From JALZEG01 sp035942255 (GTDB lineage Bacteria; Actinomycetota; CADDZG01; WHSQ01), in NCBI GenBank assembly GCA_035942255.1, contig DASZDG010000044.1:1-64000 (forward strand): a DNA stretch of 64,000 nt, read 5' to 3'. Positions 8,529 to 16,200 of the stretch are shown here, piece after piece (position 1 is the stretch's first letter; each line of letters starts with the position of its first letter). The position numbers and the translations under genes are program-made. The notes beneath the pieces are model-generated. The model saw only the letters and a program-made list of their open reading frames with translations. It was not told the DNA's origin and did not search any database.

Positions 8529-11500
8529 TCACGCGCCGGAGCGGGCCCACGTCCGGGTCACCGGCGGCCCCCCGTCGAGGAAGACGTAGCTGAGCACCAC
8601 CTCCGTGCCCTCGGGGACGAGCCCGTTCGCGTCGAGCGCCTCGGCGTACAGCGCCAGCTGGTCCGGGCCGTCACCGGGGTCGAACCGCCTCCCGGTCTTG
8701 AAGTCGACGATCTCGAGGCCGCCTCCGGGGACCTGGAACACCGCGTCGATGCGTCCCCGGATGAACCGGCCGTCGCGCGCGAGCGTGAACGGCAGCTCGA
8801 CCATCGCCTCGCCGGACGGGAGCACCGCCAGCTCCCGGTCGCCGTAGCCGGATGCCTTCCAGTTCGCCATCAGGTTGCTCATCACGCTCTGCTCGGTGAC
8901 CTCGCCCGGGCGGTCCAGCTCCTCCTCGTCGGGGAACGGCGACATGCCGCGGGAGCGCTCCTCGATCGCGCGGTGCACCTCGGTCCCCAGCCGCCGCGCG
9001 TGCGTCGGGCGGTCCGGCAGCGGCCGGACGAGGTCCCACGCCTCGATGTCCCCCGCGGCCAGCCGCACGTACGAGGTGGCGGACACGAACTCGGGGACCT
9101 CCGGCTCCCGGGGCTCGGCGGGCGCCGCGGCCGCGGCGATCACGCTCAGCTCGTCCTCGAAACGAGCGGCGAGGGCCTCGGCGGCCGCACGATCGCCATC
9201 CGGCAAGCCCGCGAGCAGCGACTCCGCCGAGACGTCTCCCGCCACGACGGCATCGGCGGCGGCACCCCAGCCCTCGGGGAACAGCCCGTCGGTCAGCCCC
9301 ACCCGCGGCTCCGGCGGCCACACCCGCCGGTCCTCCATCGCGTGGAACAGCGGGTTCTGCTCGGGGGTGTCGTCGCGCACCACGCACTCGACGAGACCCG
9401 CGGCCTCGAGCTCCGCGAGCTCGGTCCAGAACGGCGACGGGCCCTTCGGCTGCTTGTCGCGGCCGTACCACCACGCCGCCGTCACCGCCAGCTTCTGCTT
9501 CGCGCGCGTCAGCGCGACGTAGAACAGCCTGCGCTCGTCCTCGAGCACGCGGTCGCGCACCGCCTTCTGGAAGTCGTTGAGGTTGCCGTCGAACCGCGGC
9601 AGGTGCTCGGCGTCCTCCCGGACCTCGTACGGGAGCTCGGAGTAGCTCGTCAGCGGGTTCGAGCTGCGGGTGTTCGGGAAGATCGAGTACACGGGCTCGC
9701 CGTTGCGCCCGACCGCGGCCGCCACCGACGGGACGAACACGCACTCGAACTCGAGGCCCTTCGCAGTGTGCACGGTCATCAGCTTCACCGAGTCCTGGTC
9801 CGCCGGCTGCGTCGCCTCGAGCGTCTCCTCGGCCTGCTCCGCGGCGTCGAGGTACGCGATGAAGCTGCGCAGCGTCGCCTCGCCCTCGACCGGCGCGAAC
9901 GCCGCCACCTGGTCGAGGAAGTTCGAGATGTTCTGCTTCGCGGTCGCGGCCGTGCGCGACGACGACGAGTCGAGGGCGTCGGAGATCCCCGCGTGGCGCA
10001 CGACCTCCTGGACCAGCTCGAGCAAGGAGACGTTCGCCTTGCGCCGCATCTCCGCGAGCCGCTTCGAGAAAGCCGACAGGCGCGCCCTCGCCTCGGCCCC
10101 CAGCCCCTCGATCTCGTCGACGTGGGCAAGTGCCTCGGTGAGCGAGAACCCGACGTCGCCGGGCTCGACGTCCCGCGCCGCCTCCTTGTCGCCGCCCGCG
10201 AGCTGCATGCGCAAGTCGGCGTTGCGGGCCGCAGCCCAGCGCGCCAGCAGCGAGAGGTCGCGGTAGTGGACGCGCCAGCGGGGGCCGAGCAGGATCCGGG
10301 CGAGCCACCGGTTCGCGCCCGGCTTCGTCTCGAGAGCCCGCAGCCACGACACGACCTCGGTCACCTCGGGCGTCTTCAAGAGACCGCCGAGCCCGACGAC
10401 CTCCACCGGCACGGACCTCTCCTCGAGGGCCTGCAGGACCATGTCCATCGCAGCCTTGCGCCGCACGAGGATCGCGATGTCCTTCCACGCGACGGGCGGC
10501 CGCCCGTCGTCGAGCGCCGTCCCGTGGATGCGCTCGCACTCCGCGGCGATCCACGACGCCTCCGACCGCTCGTCGGCGAAGAGGCCGACCTGCACGAGAC
10601 CCTCGCCGTTGCCGGCGTGGGCGCGCAGCGGATCGCCCGGCCGACGCTCGGGATCGATGGGCTCGACCACGCGGTTCGCGACCTCGAGGATCCGCCGGCC
10701 GGACCGGAAGTTCTCCGAGAGCGACACCGGCTCGTATGCCGCACCGTCGCCGCGCGGGAAGTCGGACGGGAAGCCGATGAGGTTGTACATCGTCGCCCCG
10801 CGCCAGGCGAAGATCGCCTGGCGGGCGTCCCCGACCGCGGTCACCGCGCCGTCCTCGCCGACCAGCTCCTGAAGGAGCTTGCGTTGCGCGACGTTCGTGT
10901 CCTGGTACTCGTCCAGCAGCACGAACGGGAACCTCCGCCGGTACGCCGCCCGCACGTCGGGGTACTCGACCAGCACCTGCACCGCCTTCGTGACCTGGTC
11001 GCCGAAGTCGACGCGCGACGCCCGCCGCTTCACCGCGACGTAGGCCCCGACCGCTCGCACGAGCTCCCGCCGCTTCGCAGCCGTCTGGAGGATCTTGTCG
11101 TCCACGCCCGGCATCGACATGATCCGCTGCGCCGCGGCGTCGATGTCGTCGAGGCTCACCATGTGGTCCGCTACCGCGCCGGCGAGCGCGAGCGTCTGCC
11201 CGACGACGTACGAAGAGCGGATCTCGAGCGCGTCAAACGGCGGCAGGTCGTCGAGGCAGGACAGCACGAGCTGCCACTGCTGCGCCTCGCTCAGCAGCCC
11301 CGCGTCCGGCTCGACGCCGACGAGCAACCCGTGGTCCCTCACGATCCCGGCGGCGAACGCGTTGTACGTCTGCACGGTGACGTCCTCGCCCGACTCGTCC
11401 CGCAGCTCGTCGAGGGCGAGGCCCACGCGCTCGCGCAGCTCGTCGGCCGCCTTGTTCGTGAACGTGAGCCCGAGCACGTGGCCCGGCGATAGCGTCGCGC

Positions 11501-11675
11501 TCTCGATCGCCCACGCGATCCGTGCGGCCATCACCGCGGTCTTGCCGGAGCCGGCCCCCGCGATCAGATAGAGCGGCTCGAGCGGGTGCGCGATCGCGCG
11601 CCACTGCTCGTCGGTCGGGTCGAAGCCGCGCAGCGCGGCGCGTATCGCTGCGGAGCGGCGCGGGTCGTCGGTCAT
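8529..11675 (-). CDS. adnB: AdnB-like UvrD helicase / RecB-type nuclease subunit
   Basis: 1048-residue subunit of the heterodimeric AdnAB motor-nuclease that resects double-strand breaks in actinobacteria. Walker A is AGAGSGKT (39-46), motif II VLLDEYQDTN, motif VI RRLFYVALTRAK. The C-terminal nuclease domain carries GRIDAVFQ and IVDFKTGRR (the D-x-K metal-binding pair) and a QLALYAEAL helix. The ATG overlaps the adnA stop in an ATGA, so the subunits are translationally coupled. Open reading in this frame continues upstream to 13232, but that part is out of frame with real adnA coding and is not part of the protein. By analogy with mycobacteria this would be the lead ATPase. Confidence 0.93.
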   Translation of the reverse strand: MTDDPRRSAAIRAALRGFDPTDEQWRAIAHPLEPLYLIAGAGSGKTAVMAARIAWAIESATLSPGHVLGLTFTNKAADELRERVGLALDELRDESGEDVTVQTYNAFAAGIVRDHGLLVGVEPDAGLLSEAQQWQLVLSCLDDLPPFDALEIRSSYVVGQTLALAGAVADHMVSLDDIDAAAQRIMSMPGVDDKILQTAAKRRELVRAVGAYVAVKRRASRVDFGDQVTKAVQVLVEYPDVRAAYRRRFPFVLLDEYQDTNVAQRKLLQELVGEDGAVTAVGDARQAIFAWRGATMYNLIGFPSDFPRGDGAAYEPVSLSENFRSGRRILEVANRVVEPIDPERRPGDPLRAHAGNGEGLVQVGLFADERSEASWIAAECERIHGTALDDGRPPVAWKDIAILVRRKAAMDMVLQALEERSVPVEVVGLGGLLKTPEVTEVVSWLRALETKPGANRWLARILLGPRWRVHYRDLSLLARWAAARNADLRMQLAGGDKEAARDVEPGDVGFSLTEALAHVDEIEGLGAEARARLSAFSKRLAEMRRKANVSLLELVQEVVRHAGISDALDSSSSRTAATAKQNISNFLDQVAAFAPVEGEATLRSFIAYLDAAEQAEETLEATQPADQDSVKLMTVHTAKGLEFECVFVPSVAAAVGRNGEPVYSIFPNTRSSNPLTSYSELPYEVREDAEHLPRFDGNLNDFQKAVRDRVLEDERRLFYVALTRAKQKLAVTAAWWYGRDKQPKGPSPFWTELAELEAAGLVECVVRDDTPEQNPLFHAMEDRRVWPPEPRVGLTDGLFPEGWGAAADAVVAGDVSAESLLAGLPDGDRAAAEALAARFEDELSVIAAAAAPAEPREPEVPEFVSATSYVRLAAGDIEAWDLVRPLPDRPTHARRLGTEVHRAIEERSRGMSPFPDEEELDRPGEVTEQSVMSNLMANWKASGYGDRELAVLPSGEAMVELPFTLARDGRFIRGRIDAVFQVPGGGLEIVDFKTGRRFDPGDGPDQLALYAEALDANGLVPEGTEVVLSYVFLDGGPPVTRTWARSGA

Positions 11676-14600
11676 GCGGGAAGCTCCTTGCCCTCGGACC
11701 ACAGCGGGCACAGCGGCTTGAACTTGCACCACTTGCAGTCGGCCTCGGGGTTCGGCCGGAAGTCCTCGGCGAGCACGCCCTCGATCAGCGCCGGAAGCCG
11801 CTTCAAGACCTCCTGCGCCTCCTCGGGCTTCTGGCTGCGCTTCTGCACGTCGCCGCGCGACGGAGGGACGTTCGGGTAGATCAGCTGCATCGCGGCCGGC
11901 TCGCCGAGCTCCGTGAGGTCCGGGCCCGGGGGCTCGATCGCGCCGGGGGTCGTCGCGGCGAGGTAGTAGATCGCGAGCTGCAGCGACGTGCGGGCCTCCT
12001 CCCAGCCGGCGACGCTCTTCGACGTCTTGTAGTCGGAGATGACGATGTTGCGCCCGATCTTGTCGACGCGGTCGATGCGCCCCGCGATGCGGTGGCCCTC
12101 GAAGTCGACCTTGAAGCTCGCCTCCGCGACCGCCGCCGTCCCCGGCTTCAGGTACCGGCCGTAGCGCTCGATCATCAGCTGGCCCTCGCGGTAGAACTGC
12201 CGCGCCTGCGCCTTGTTCGGGAACTGCGACGCGATCCCCTTGAAGAGCTCGTGGTAGCGCTCGTAAGCGGCCTTTGGCTCGACCGGCAACGTCCCGTTCT
12301 CGAGCTCCTCGAACACCTTGTGGATCACCGAGCCGAACTGCATGTTGTGGCTGGAGTCCGGGTCGAGCCCGAGCGCGACCGCGCACAGGTACTGGAGGCC
12401 GCAGTTGTCGTAGGTGGATATCCGCGAGTAGCTCGTGCGGAGCTTGTCGAGAGGGAGGTCGGCAGCCCCGTCGCCGCCCTGCTGCTCCCGGATCGACAGC
12501 GCGCCTTCGGTCCAGTCCCACCGCCACCACCACTCGCGCGGCTGCGCGGACGTGCAGCCCGGGTCGAGCGCGCAGATCCGCGCGATCGCAGCGAGCGCGG
12601 CGACGCGCTCGGCCGGAGGTGCCGACGTGTCGGCCAGGACCTTCCGGTGGCGCGCGGCGGCCTCCGAGAACGTCAGCGGGGGCATGGCTGCGGGGGGCTC
12701 GGGTTCCGGGATGCTCCCGGTGAGCTCCTCGATGAAGCGGCTCGGCTCGCCCCGGCGCGTCGGTCCGGGAGACGTCGTGACGACGCACCGCCGCGACGCC
12801 CGCGTGACCGCGACGTAGAACACGCGCCGGTCCTCCATCTCGTTCTTCTTCGAGCGGGCGACGGGGTCTGGCTCGTCGAGGTAATAGGGATCGAAGAGCC
12901 CGGTCGCCCGGCGGCCCTTCGGAACCGCGCCCTCGAGCACGCCGGCCACCGCCACGACCTGCCACTGCCGGCCCTTCGCGCCGTGGAAGCTCAGGACCTG
13001 GACGCCGCCCCCCGACCGCTCCGGCGGCAGCCACGGGTCCGAACCGAAGTCCGCGCGGTCGATCGCCTCGCGGTAGTGGACGTAGGTGCTCTCGTCGCCG
13101 TGCCTCCGCTCGACGAACCGGGACAGGGCCTGGCTGAACGCGCACAGGGCGTCGAGGTCGCGGTTGGCAGGGCCCCCGAAGTCCCGCCGGGCCTCCGCCT
13201 GGAGCTCGCGGCAGAGCCGCGACCGTTCCCACACGACCCAGAACGCCTCGTCGGCCGGCGCGTCCCTCTTCGCGGCGAGCGCGGCGCGGAGCTCGAGGAG
13301 CTCCTTTACCCGTTCGCGCGCGTCCGGATCGACCTCGTCGTCGCCGGCGACGCCTTCCAGCACGTCGGTCAGCGGGAGGCCGCGCAGACGCGCGAGCCGC
13401 TCGAGGTCGCGGATCGCCGAGTCGTCGAGGCCGACGAGTGGGGACCGGAGCAGCTCGACGACGTCCTCCGCCGAGGTCTCGTCGCCGAACGCGACCGAGG
13501 CGAGGTCGTCGAACGCGCGGACGACCGGCTCGCGGGCGAGCGGCCGGTCCGGTGCCGCGACGGAGAACGGCACCTCGAGGCCGTCGAGCGCGCGCTCGAG
13601 CGGCGGAAGCATCGATCGCGCCGACGTCAGCAGGATCGCCATGTCCTCGTACGGGATGTGCTCGCGCAGGTGTGTCAGCCGGAGCTCGCGCGCGATCGAC
13701 TCGAGCTCGGTCGCTAGGTTCGCGTAGCGCCTGACCTCCAACGACGTGTCGCCGGCGAACCGGTCGAACCGGTGCTCGCCGGGACCGTTGCGGCCGATCA
13801 GTGCCAGCGCGGCCCCCCCGGCCTCTTCACCGAGCCGGTAGCTCGTCATGAGCGTGACGGTCTCGTGGGGGCCGAACTCCTTCTCGAAGTCGTCGATCCA
13901 CCCGGGCTCGGCCCCCCTGAACGTCTCGATGGCGGAGTCCGCGTCCCCCGCGACGACGAGCGAGCGTCCCGCGCTGTCGGGCGACTCCAGCCCGGCCACG
14001 AAGTGCAGCAGGCGCTGCTGGACGAGCGCGAGCTCCTGCCCGTCGTCGACGAGCACGTGGAGGAAGCGGCGGTGCAACGCGGAGCGGATGTCGTCGTGCT
14101 GCGCGACGAGCTCGGCCGCGTCCGCGAGGAGCGTCGGGTAATCCACGCGCGAGCGGTCGCGCATCTTCCTGCGGTGGCCCTTGAGGAACCGGACGAGCGC
14201 GGACCACGCCGGCCGCGCGGCCGCCAGCGCGTCGAGCTGCGTGTCGTCGAGCAGCCGCTGCTCGGCCCGGATGCAGAAGTCCACGACCTCGTCGACGAAG
14301 CCGCGGTTGCGCAGCAGGTGCCGGTGGTGCGGCCAGTTCGCCTCGGCCCCCTCGGCGCCGAGCGCGTCGCGGACGAATCCCCACTGCTCGGGGCTCGTCA
14401 GGAGGACCGGGGGCTCGGGGTACGCGAGGCGGTCGTAGTGGCGCGTGACGAGGTGGTGGGCGAAGCCGTGCCACGTGTAGACCGGCACCTCGACCAGCGC
14501 CTTGCGGGACCCCGTCAGCAGCCGCGTCGTGAGCCGGTGCTGGAGCGCCATCTTCTGCGCCCGGTTCGGCACGAGGAACAGGATCCGGTCCGGGGAGCAC

Positions 14601-14764
14601 TCGCTCTCTTCCGCGAGCCGCACGAACCGCTCTTCGAGCACGGTCGTCTTGCCCGTGCCCGGCCCCCCGTACGCGACGAGGGGGCCGGAGCCGTGCCCCA
14701 CCACCGCCTGCTGGCGGTCGTCCAGATCGACCCCGGAGGTCGTGCCGATTCCCACGGGAGCCAA
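11672..14764 (-). CDS. adnA: AdnA-like UvrD helicase / RecB-type nuclease subunit
   Basis: 1030-residue partner of AdnB. Walker A is GGPGTGKT (33-40). Motif II is degenerate (LVDDGQE in place of DExQ), and motif VI is VFYVAVTRASRR. The C-terminal RecB-like nuclease domain shows GRIDRVDKIG and ISDYKTSKS. Cys residues flank it (NCGLQYLC before, CKWCKFKPLC after) in a pattern fitting an iron-sulfur-stapled nuclease. First gene of the repair block and overlaps adnB by 4 nt. The start is uncertain: TTG at 14764 gives the full ORF, while GTG at 14755 would shorten it by three codons; neither has a good ribosome site. Confidence 0.92.
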   Translation of the reverse strand: MAPVGIGTTSGVDLDDRQQAVVGHGSGPLVAYGGPGTGKTTVLEERFVRLAEESECSPDRILFLVPNRAQKMALQHRLTTRLLTGSRKALVEVPVYTWHGFAHHLVTRHYDRLAYPEPPVLLTSPEQWGFVRDALGAEGAEANWPHHRHLLRNRGFVDEVVDFCIRAEQRLLDDTQLDALAAARPAWSALVRFLKGHRRKMRDRSRVDYPTLLADAAELVAQHDDIRSALHRRFLHVLVDDGQELALVQQRLLHFVAGLESPDSAGRSLVVAGDADSAIETFRGAEPGWIDDFEKEFGPHETVTLMTSYRLGEEAGGAALALIGRNGPGEHRFDRFAGDTSLEVRRYANLATELESIARELRLTHLREHIPYEDMAILLTSARSMLPPLERALDGLEVPFSVAAPDRPLAREPVVRAFDDLASVAFGDETSAEDVVELLRSPLVGLDDSAIRDLERLARLRGLPLTDVLEGVAGDDEVDPDARERVKELLELRAALAAKRDAPADEAFWVVWERSRLCRELQAEARRDFGGPANRDLDALCAFSQALSRFVERRHGDESTYVHYREAIDRADFGSDPWLPPERSGGGVQVLSFHGAKGRQWQVVAVAGVLEGAVPKGRRATGLFDPYYLDEPDPVARSKKNEMEDRRVFYVAVTRASRRCVVTTSPGPTRRGEPSRFIEELTGSIPEPEPPAAMPPLTFSEAAARHRKVLADTSAPPAERVAALAAIARICALDPGCTSAQPREWWWRWDWTEGALSIREQQGGDGAADLPLDKLRTSYSRISTYDNCGLQYLCAVALGLDPDSSHNMQFGSVIHKVFEELENGTLPVEPKAAYERYHELFKGIASQFPNKAQARQFYREGQLMIERYGRYLKPGTAAVAEASFKVDFEGHRIAGRIDRVDKIGRNIVISDYKTSKSVAGWEEARTSLQLAIYYLAATTPGAIEPPGPDLTELGEPAAMQLIYPNVPPSRGDVQKRSQKPEEAQEVLKRLPALIEGVLAEDFRPNPEADCKWCKFKPLCPLWSEGKELPA

Positions 14765-14863
14765 CCTAGCGCGGGGGTGCGACAGGAATCCGGCGAAGGT
14801 TCGCGTTCTCCGGACGCGCCACCGCCGGGCCCGAAGCGAGCCCGGCGGCGGGAAGACGAACGG

Positions 14864-15046
14864 CTACGGCCGGCAGTAAGCGATGACCAGCTGCGTGATC
14901 TTCGGGTTCGTGTCGCAGACGAAGTCCATGAACTTGCACCAGTCGCCGATCTCGGTGTCGCAGGAGGCGTGGGCGGGGGCCGCGGTCCCCACGGAGAGCG
15001 CCCCTGCGATCAGGCCGACGGCGAGCATTCCCCTCAGCTTCTTCAT
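14864..15046 (-). CDS. Small secreted four-Cys protein
   Basis: 60 residues, unknown family. MKKLRGMLAVGLIAGALSVG and the following AAPAHA form a clear signal peptide. The mature part is about 33 residues with four Cys spaced C-x7-C-x6-C-x13-C, probably two disulfides after export. The start is well supported: AAGGAGGG lies 4-5 nt before the ATG. It follows the Cys-rich protein gene at 15057-15239 with a 10-nt gap, so the two form an operon. No enzymatic motif is visible. A similar two-gene cassette of small secreted proteins lies at 42.4-42.9 kb. Confidence 0.75.
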   Translation of the reverse strand: MKKLRGMLAVGLIAGALSVGTAAPAHASCDTEIGDWCKFMDFVCDTNPKITQLVIAYCRP

Positions 15047-15056
15047 CGTGCCCTCC

Positions 15057-15239
15057 TTAGAACGTGCACTGGATGAGGCCGCGGCCCGTGAGGTTCTCCC
15101 ACACGTTGTTGATGGTCTTCGTGGGCTCCTCCGAGCAGGGACACGGCGAATCGGGCTGGCATGCGGACGCGGGGGGCGCGCCGATCCCGAGCGACGCCAC
15201 CGCCATCGCACCCACGACCAACAGACGGAACCTCTTCAT
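15057..15239 (-). CDS. Small secreted Cys-rich protein (CQPxxPCP family), copy 1
   Basis: 60 residues: a signal peptide (about 1-26) followed by a mature peptide beginning CQPDSPCPCS, with a lone Cys near the C-terminus (IQCTF). It is clearly paralogous to the protein at 42438-42593: both have the signal ending ...PASACQP and the spacing C-x5-C-x(1,2)-C, then 15-22 residues to a last Cys. The ATG has GGGAGG 8 nt upstream. First gene of a two-gene operon with 14864-15046. Function is unknown; a secreted disulfide-bonded peptide is inferred. No processing protease or transporter gene lies next to it. Confidence 0.75.
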   Translation of the reverse strand: MKRFRLLVVGAMAVASLGIGAPPASACQPDSPCPCSEEPTKTINNVWENLTGRGLIQCTF

Positions 15240-15353
15240 AGAAACGACCTCCCACTAGGGCCCACGAACCGGACGAGGTATATCAAACGCCGCGTAGAGT
15301 TCGCCGCGACGACGCCCCGACCCTTTGCCCGCCCGCGACGACCGGCGGCCCGC

Positions 15354-16118
15354 CTACTTGGCCGTCGCCCGCGTCTTCACCGCCTCACCGACCGGGACCT
15401 CCTGCCTGGCGTCCCCGCTCGCCGACGCGAGGCGGAAGACGACCTGGAGGCGGTCTTCCCTGAGGCACACGACGTCGCCGACGTCCGCCGCGGTGACCGT
15501 GGATCCCCTGAGGCCGACGGGCACGAACCAACCGACGATGTACGTGGTCCCGCCGTGGACCACGCGCGTCTTCGTCGTGAGTATCACGCGCTCGGTCTCC
15601 CCGGTCCTTCGGTCGGAGATCTCGAGCTGGACGGAGCGTCCCTCGTTCAACGCGGCCAGGTCGCCGCGGTGGTGGTCCGCGTGGATGACCGTGCGCCTGT
15701 CCTCCGCCACGCCGACGGTCTTCGCCGCGTCCTGGATGCGCTTGAAGGCCCCGTTCTCGAAGATGTGGTCGCCCTCGTTCCGGTCGGGGTCCCATCGCTT
15801 GACGAACGCGGGGGGCATGCCTTCGTCCAGGACCTTCGACAGGAAGGACGCGTCTTCCAGCTCCGCCCCCTCGGGCGAAGCCGGCCTCGCCGCCTTCAGT
15901 GCCGATACCTCTTCAAGGAGCGTGTCGCGCTCGGATCGCAGACGTCGCGCCGCGCGGACGAGGATGAACGCGCCGACGAGCACGATCCACAGGACCGACG
16001 CGCCGATTAGCACCGGCCCCCACGCGCCAGGGAGCGTGTAGAGGTCCCACAGCAGGACGATGCCGCCGCCGATCGGCAACGGCAGGGTCAGCAACCACTT
16101 GTTCTTCGATTCCGCCAC
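15354..16118 (-). CDS. Membrane protein with cytoplasmic coiled-coil and PAS-like soluble domain, unknown
   Basis: 254 residues from the GTG at 16118, chosen because GGAGG lies 8 nt upstream; an in-frame start at 16238 would overlap the preceding gene by 38 nt. Two closely spaced hydrophobic segments near the N-terminus (LPIGGGIVLLWDLY, then VLIGASVLWIVLVGAFILV) are followed by a charged heptad-like stretch (LRSERDTLLEEVSAL). A soluble domain follows that contains FENGAFKRIQDAAKTVG and GETERVILTTKTRVVHGG, vaguely like a PAS fold. No catalytic or DNA-binding motif is recognised. It ends 114 bp before the small secreted protein operon, and the strand and spacing allow co-transcription. Confidence 0.6.
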   Translation of the reverse strand: MAESKNKWLLTLPLPIGGGIVLLWDLYTLPGAWGPVLIGASVLWIVLVGAFILVRAARRLRSERDTLLEEVSALKAARPASPEGAELEDASFLSKVLDEGMPPAFVKRWDPDRNEGDHIFENGAFKRIQDAAKTVGVAEDRRTVIHADHHRGDLAALNEGRSVQLEISDRRTGETERVILTTKTRVVHGGTTYIVGWFVPVGLRGSTVTAADVGDVVCLREDRLQVVFRLASASGDARQEVPVGEAVKTRATAK

Positions 16119-16200
16119 CGCGTCCGCCTCCGTCTCCGGCCCCCACGGCCGGCACCAGGATCGCGCATCCGGGTCGAGCGCGGTCGGGAGGTCCTCCCCG

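Noticed and set aside
3899..8593. 1564-codon open frame on the plus strand
   Set aside because: It is antisense to lhr; composition is Arg/Pro/Ala-rich with no domain, while the minus frame encodes a complete Lhr helicase.
11676..13232. N-terminal extension of the adnB frame
   Set aside because: The open frame continues upstream of the ATG at 11675, but it overlaps adnA in another frame and has only Gly/Arg/Pro-rich nonsense sequence.
8973..13717. Long plus-strand frames (839 and 731 codons)
   Set aside because: Antisense shadows of adnB and adnA produced by high GC content.
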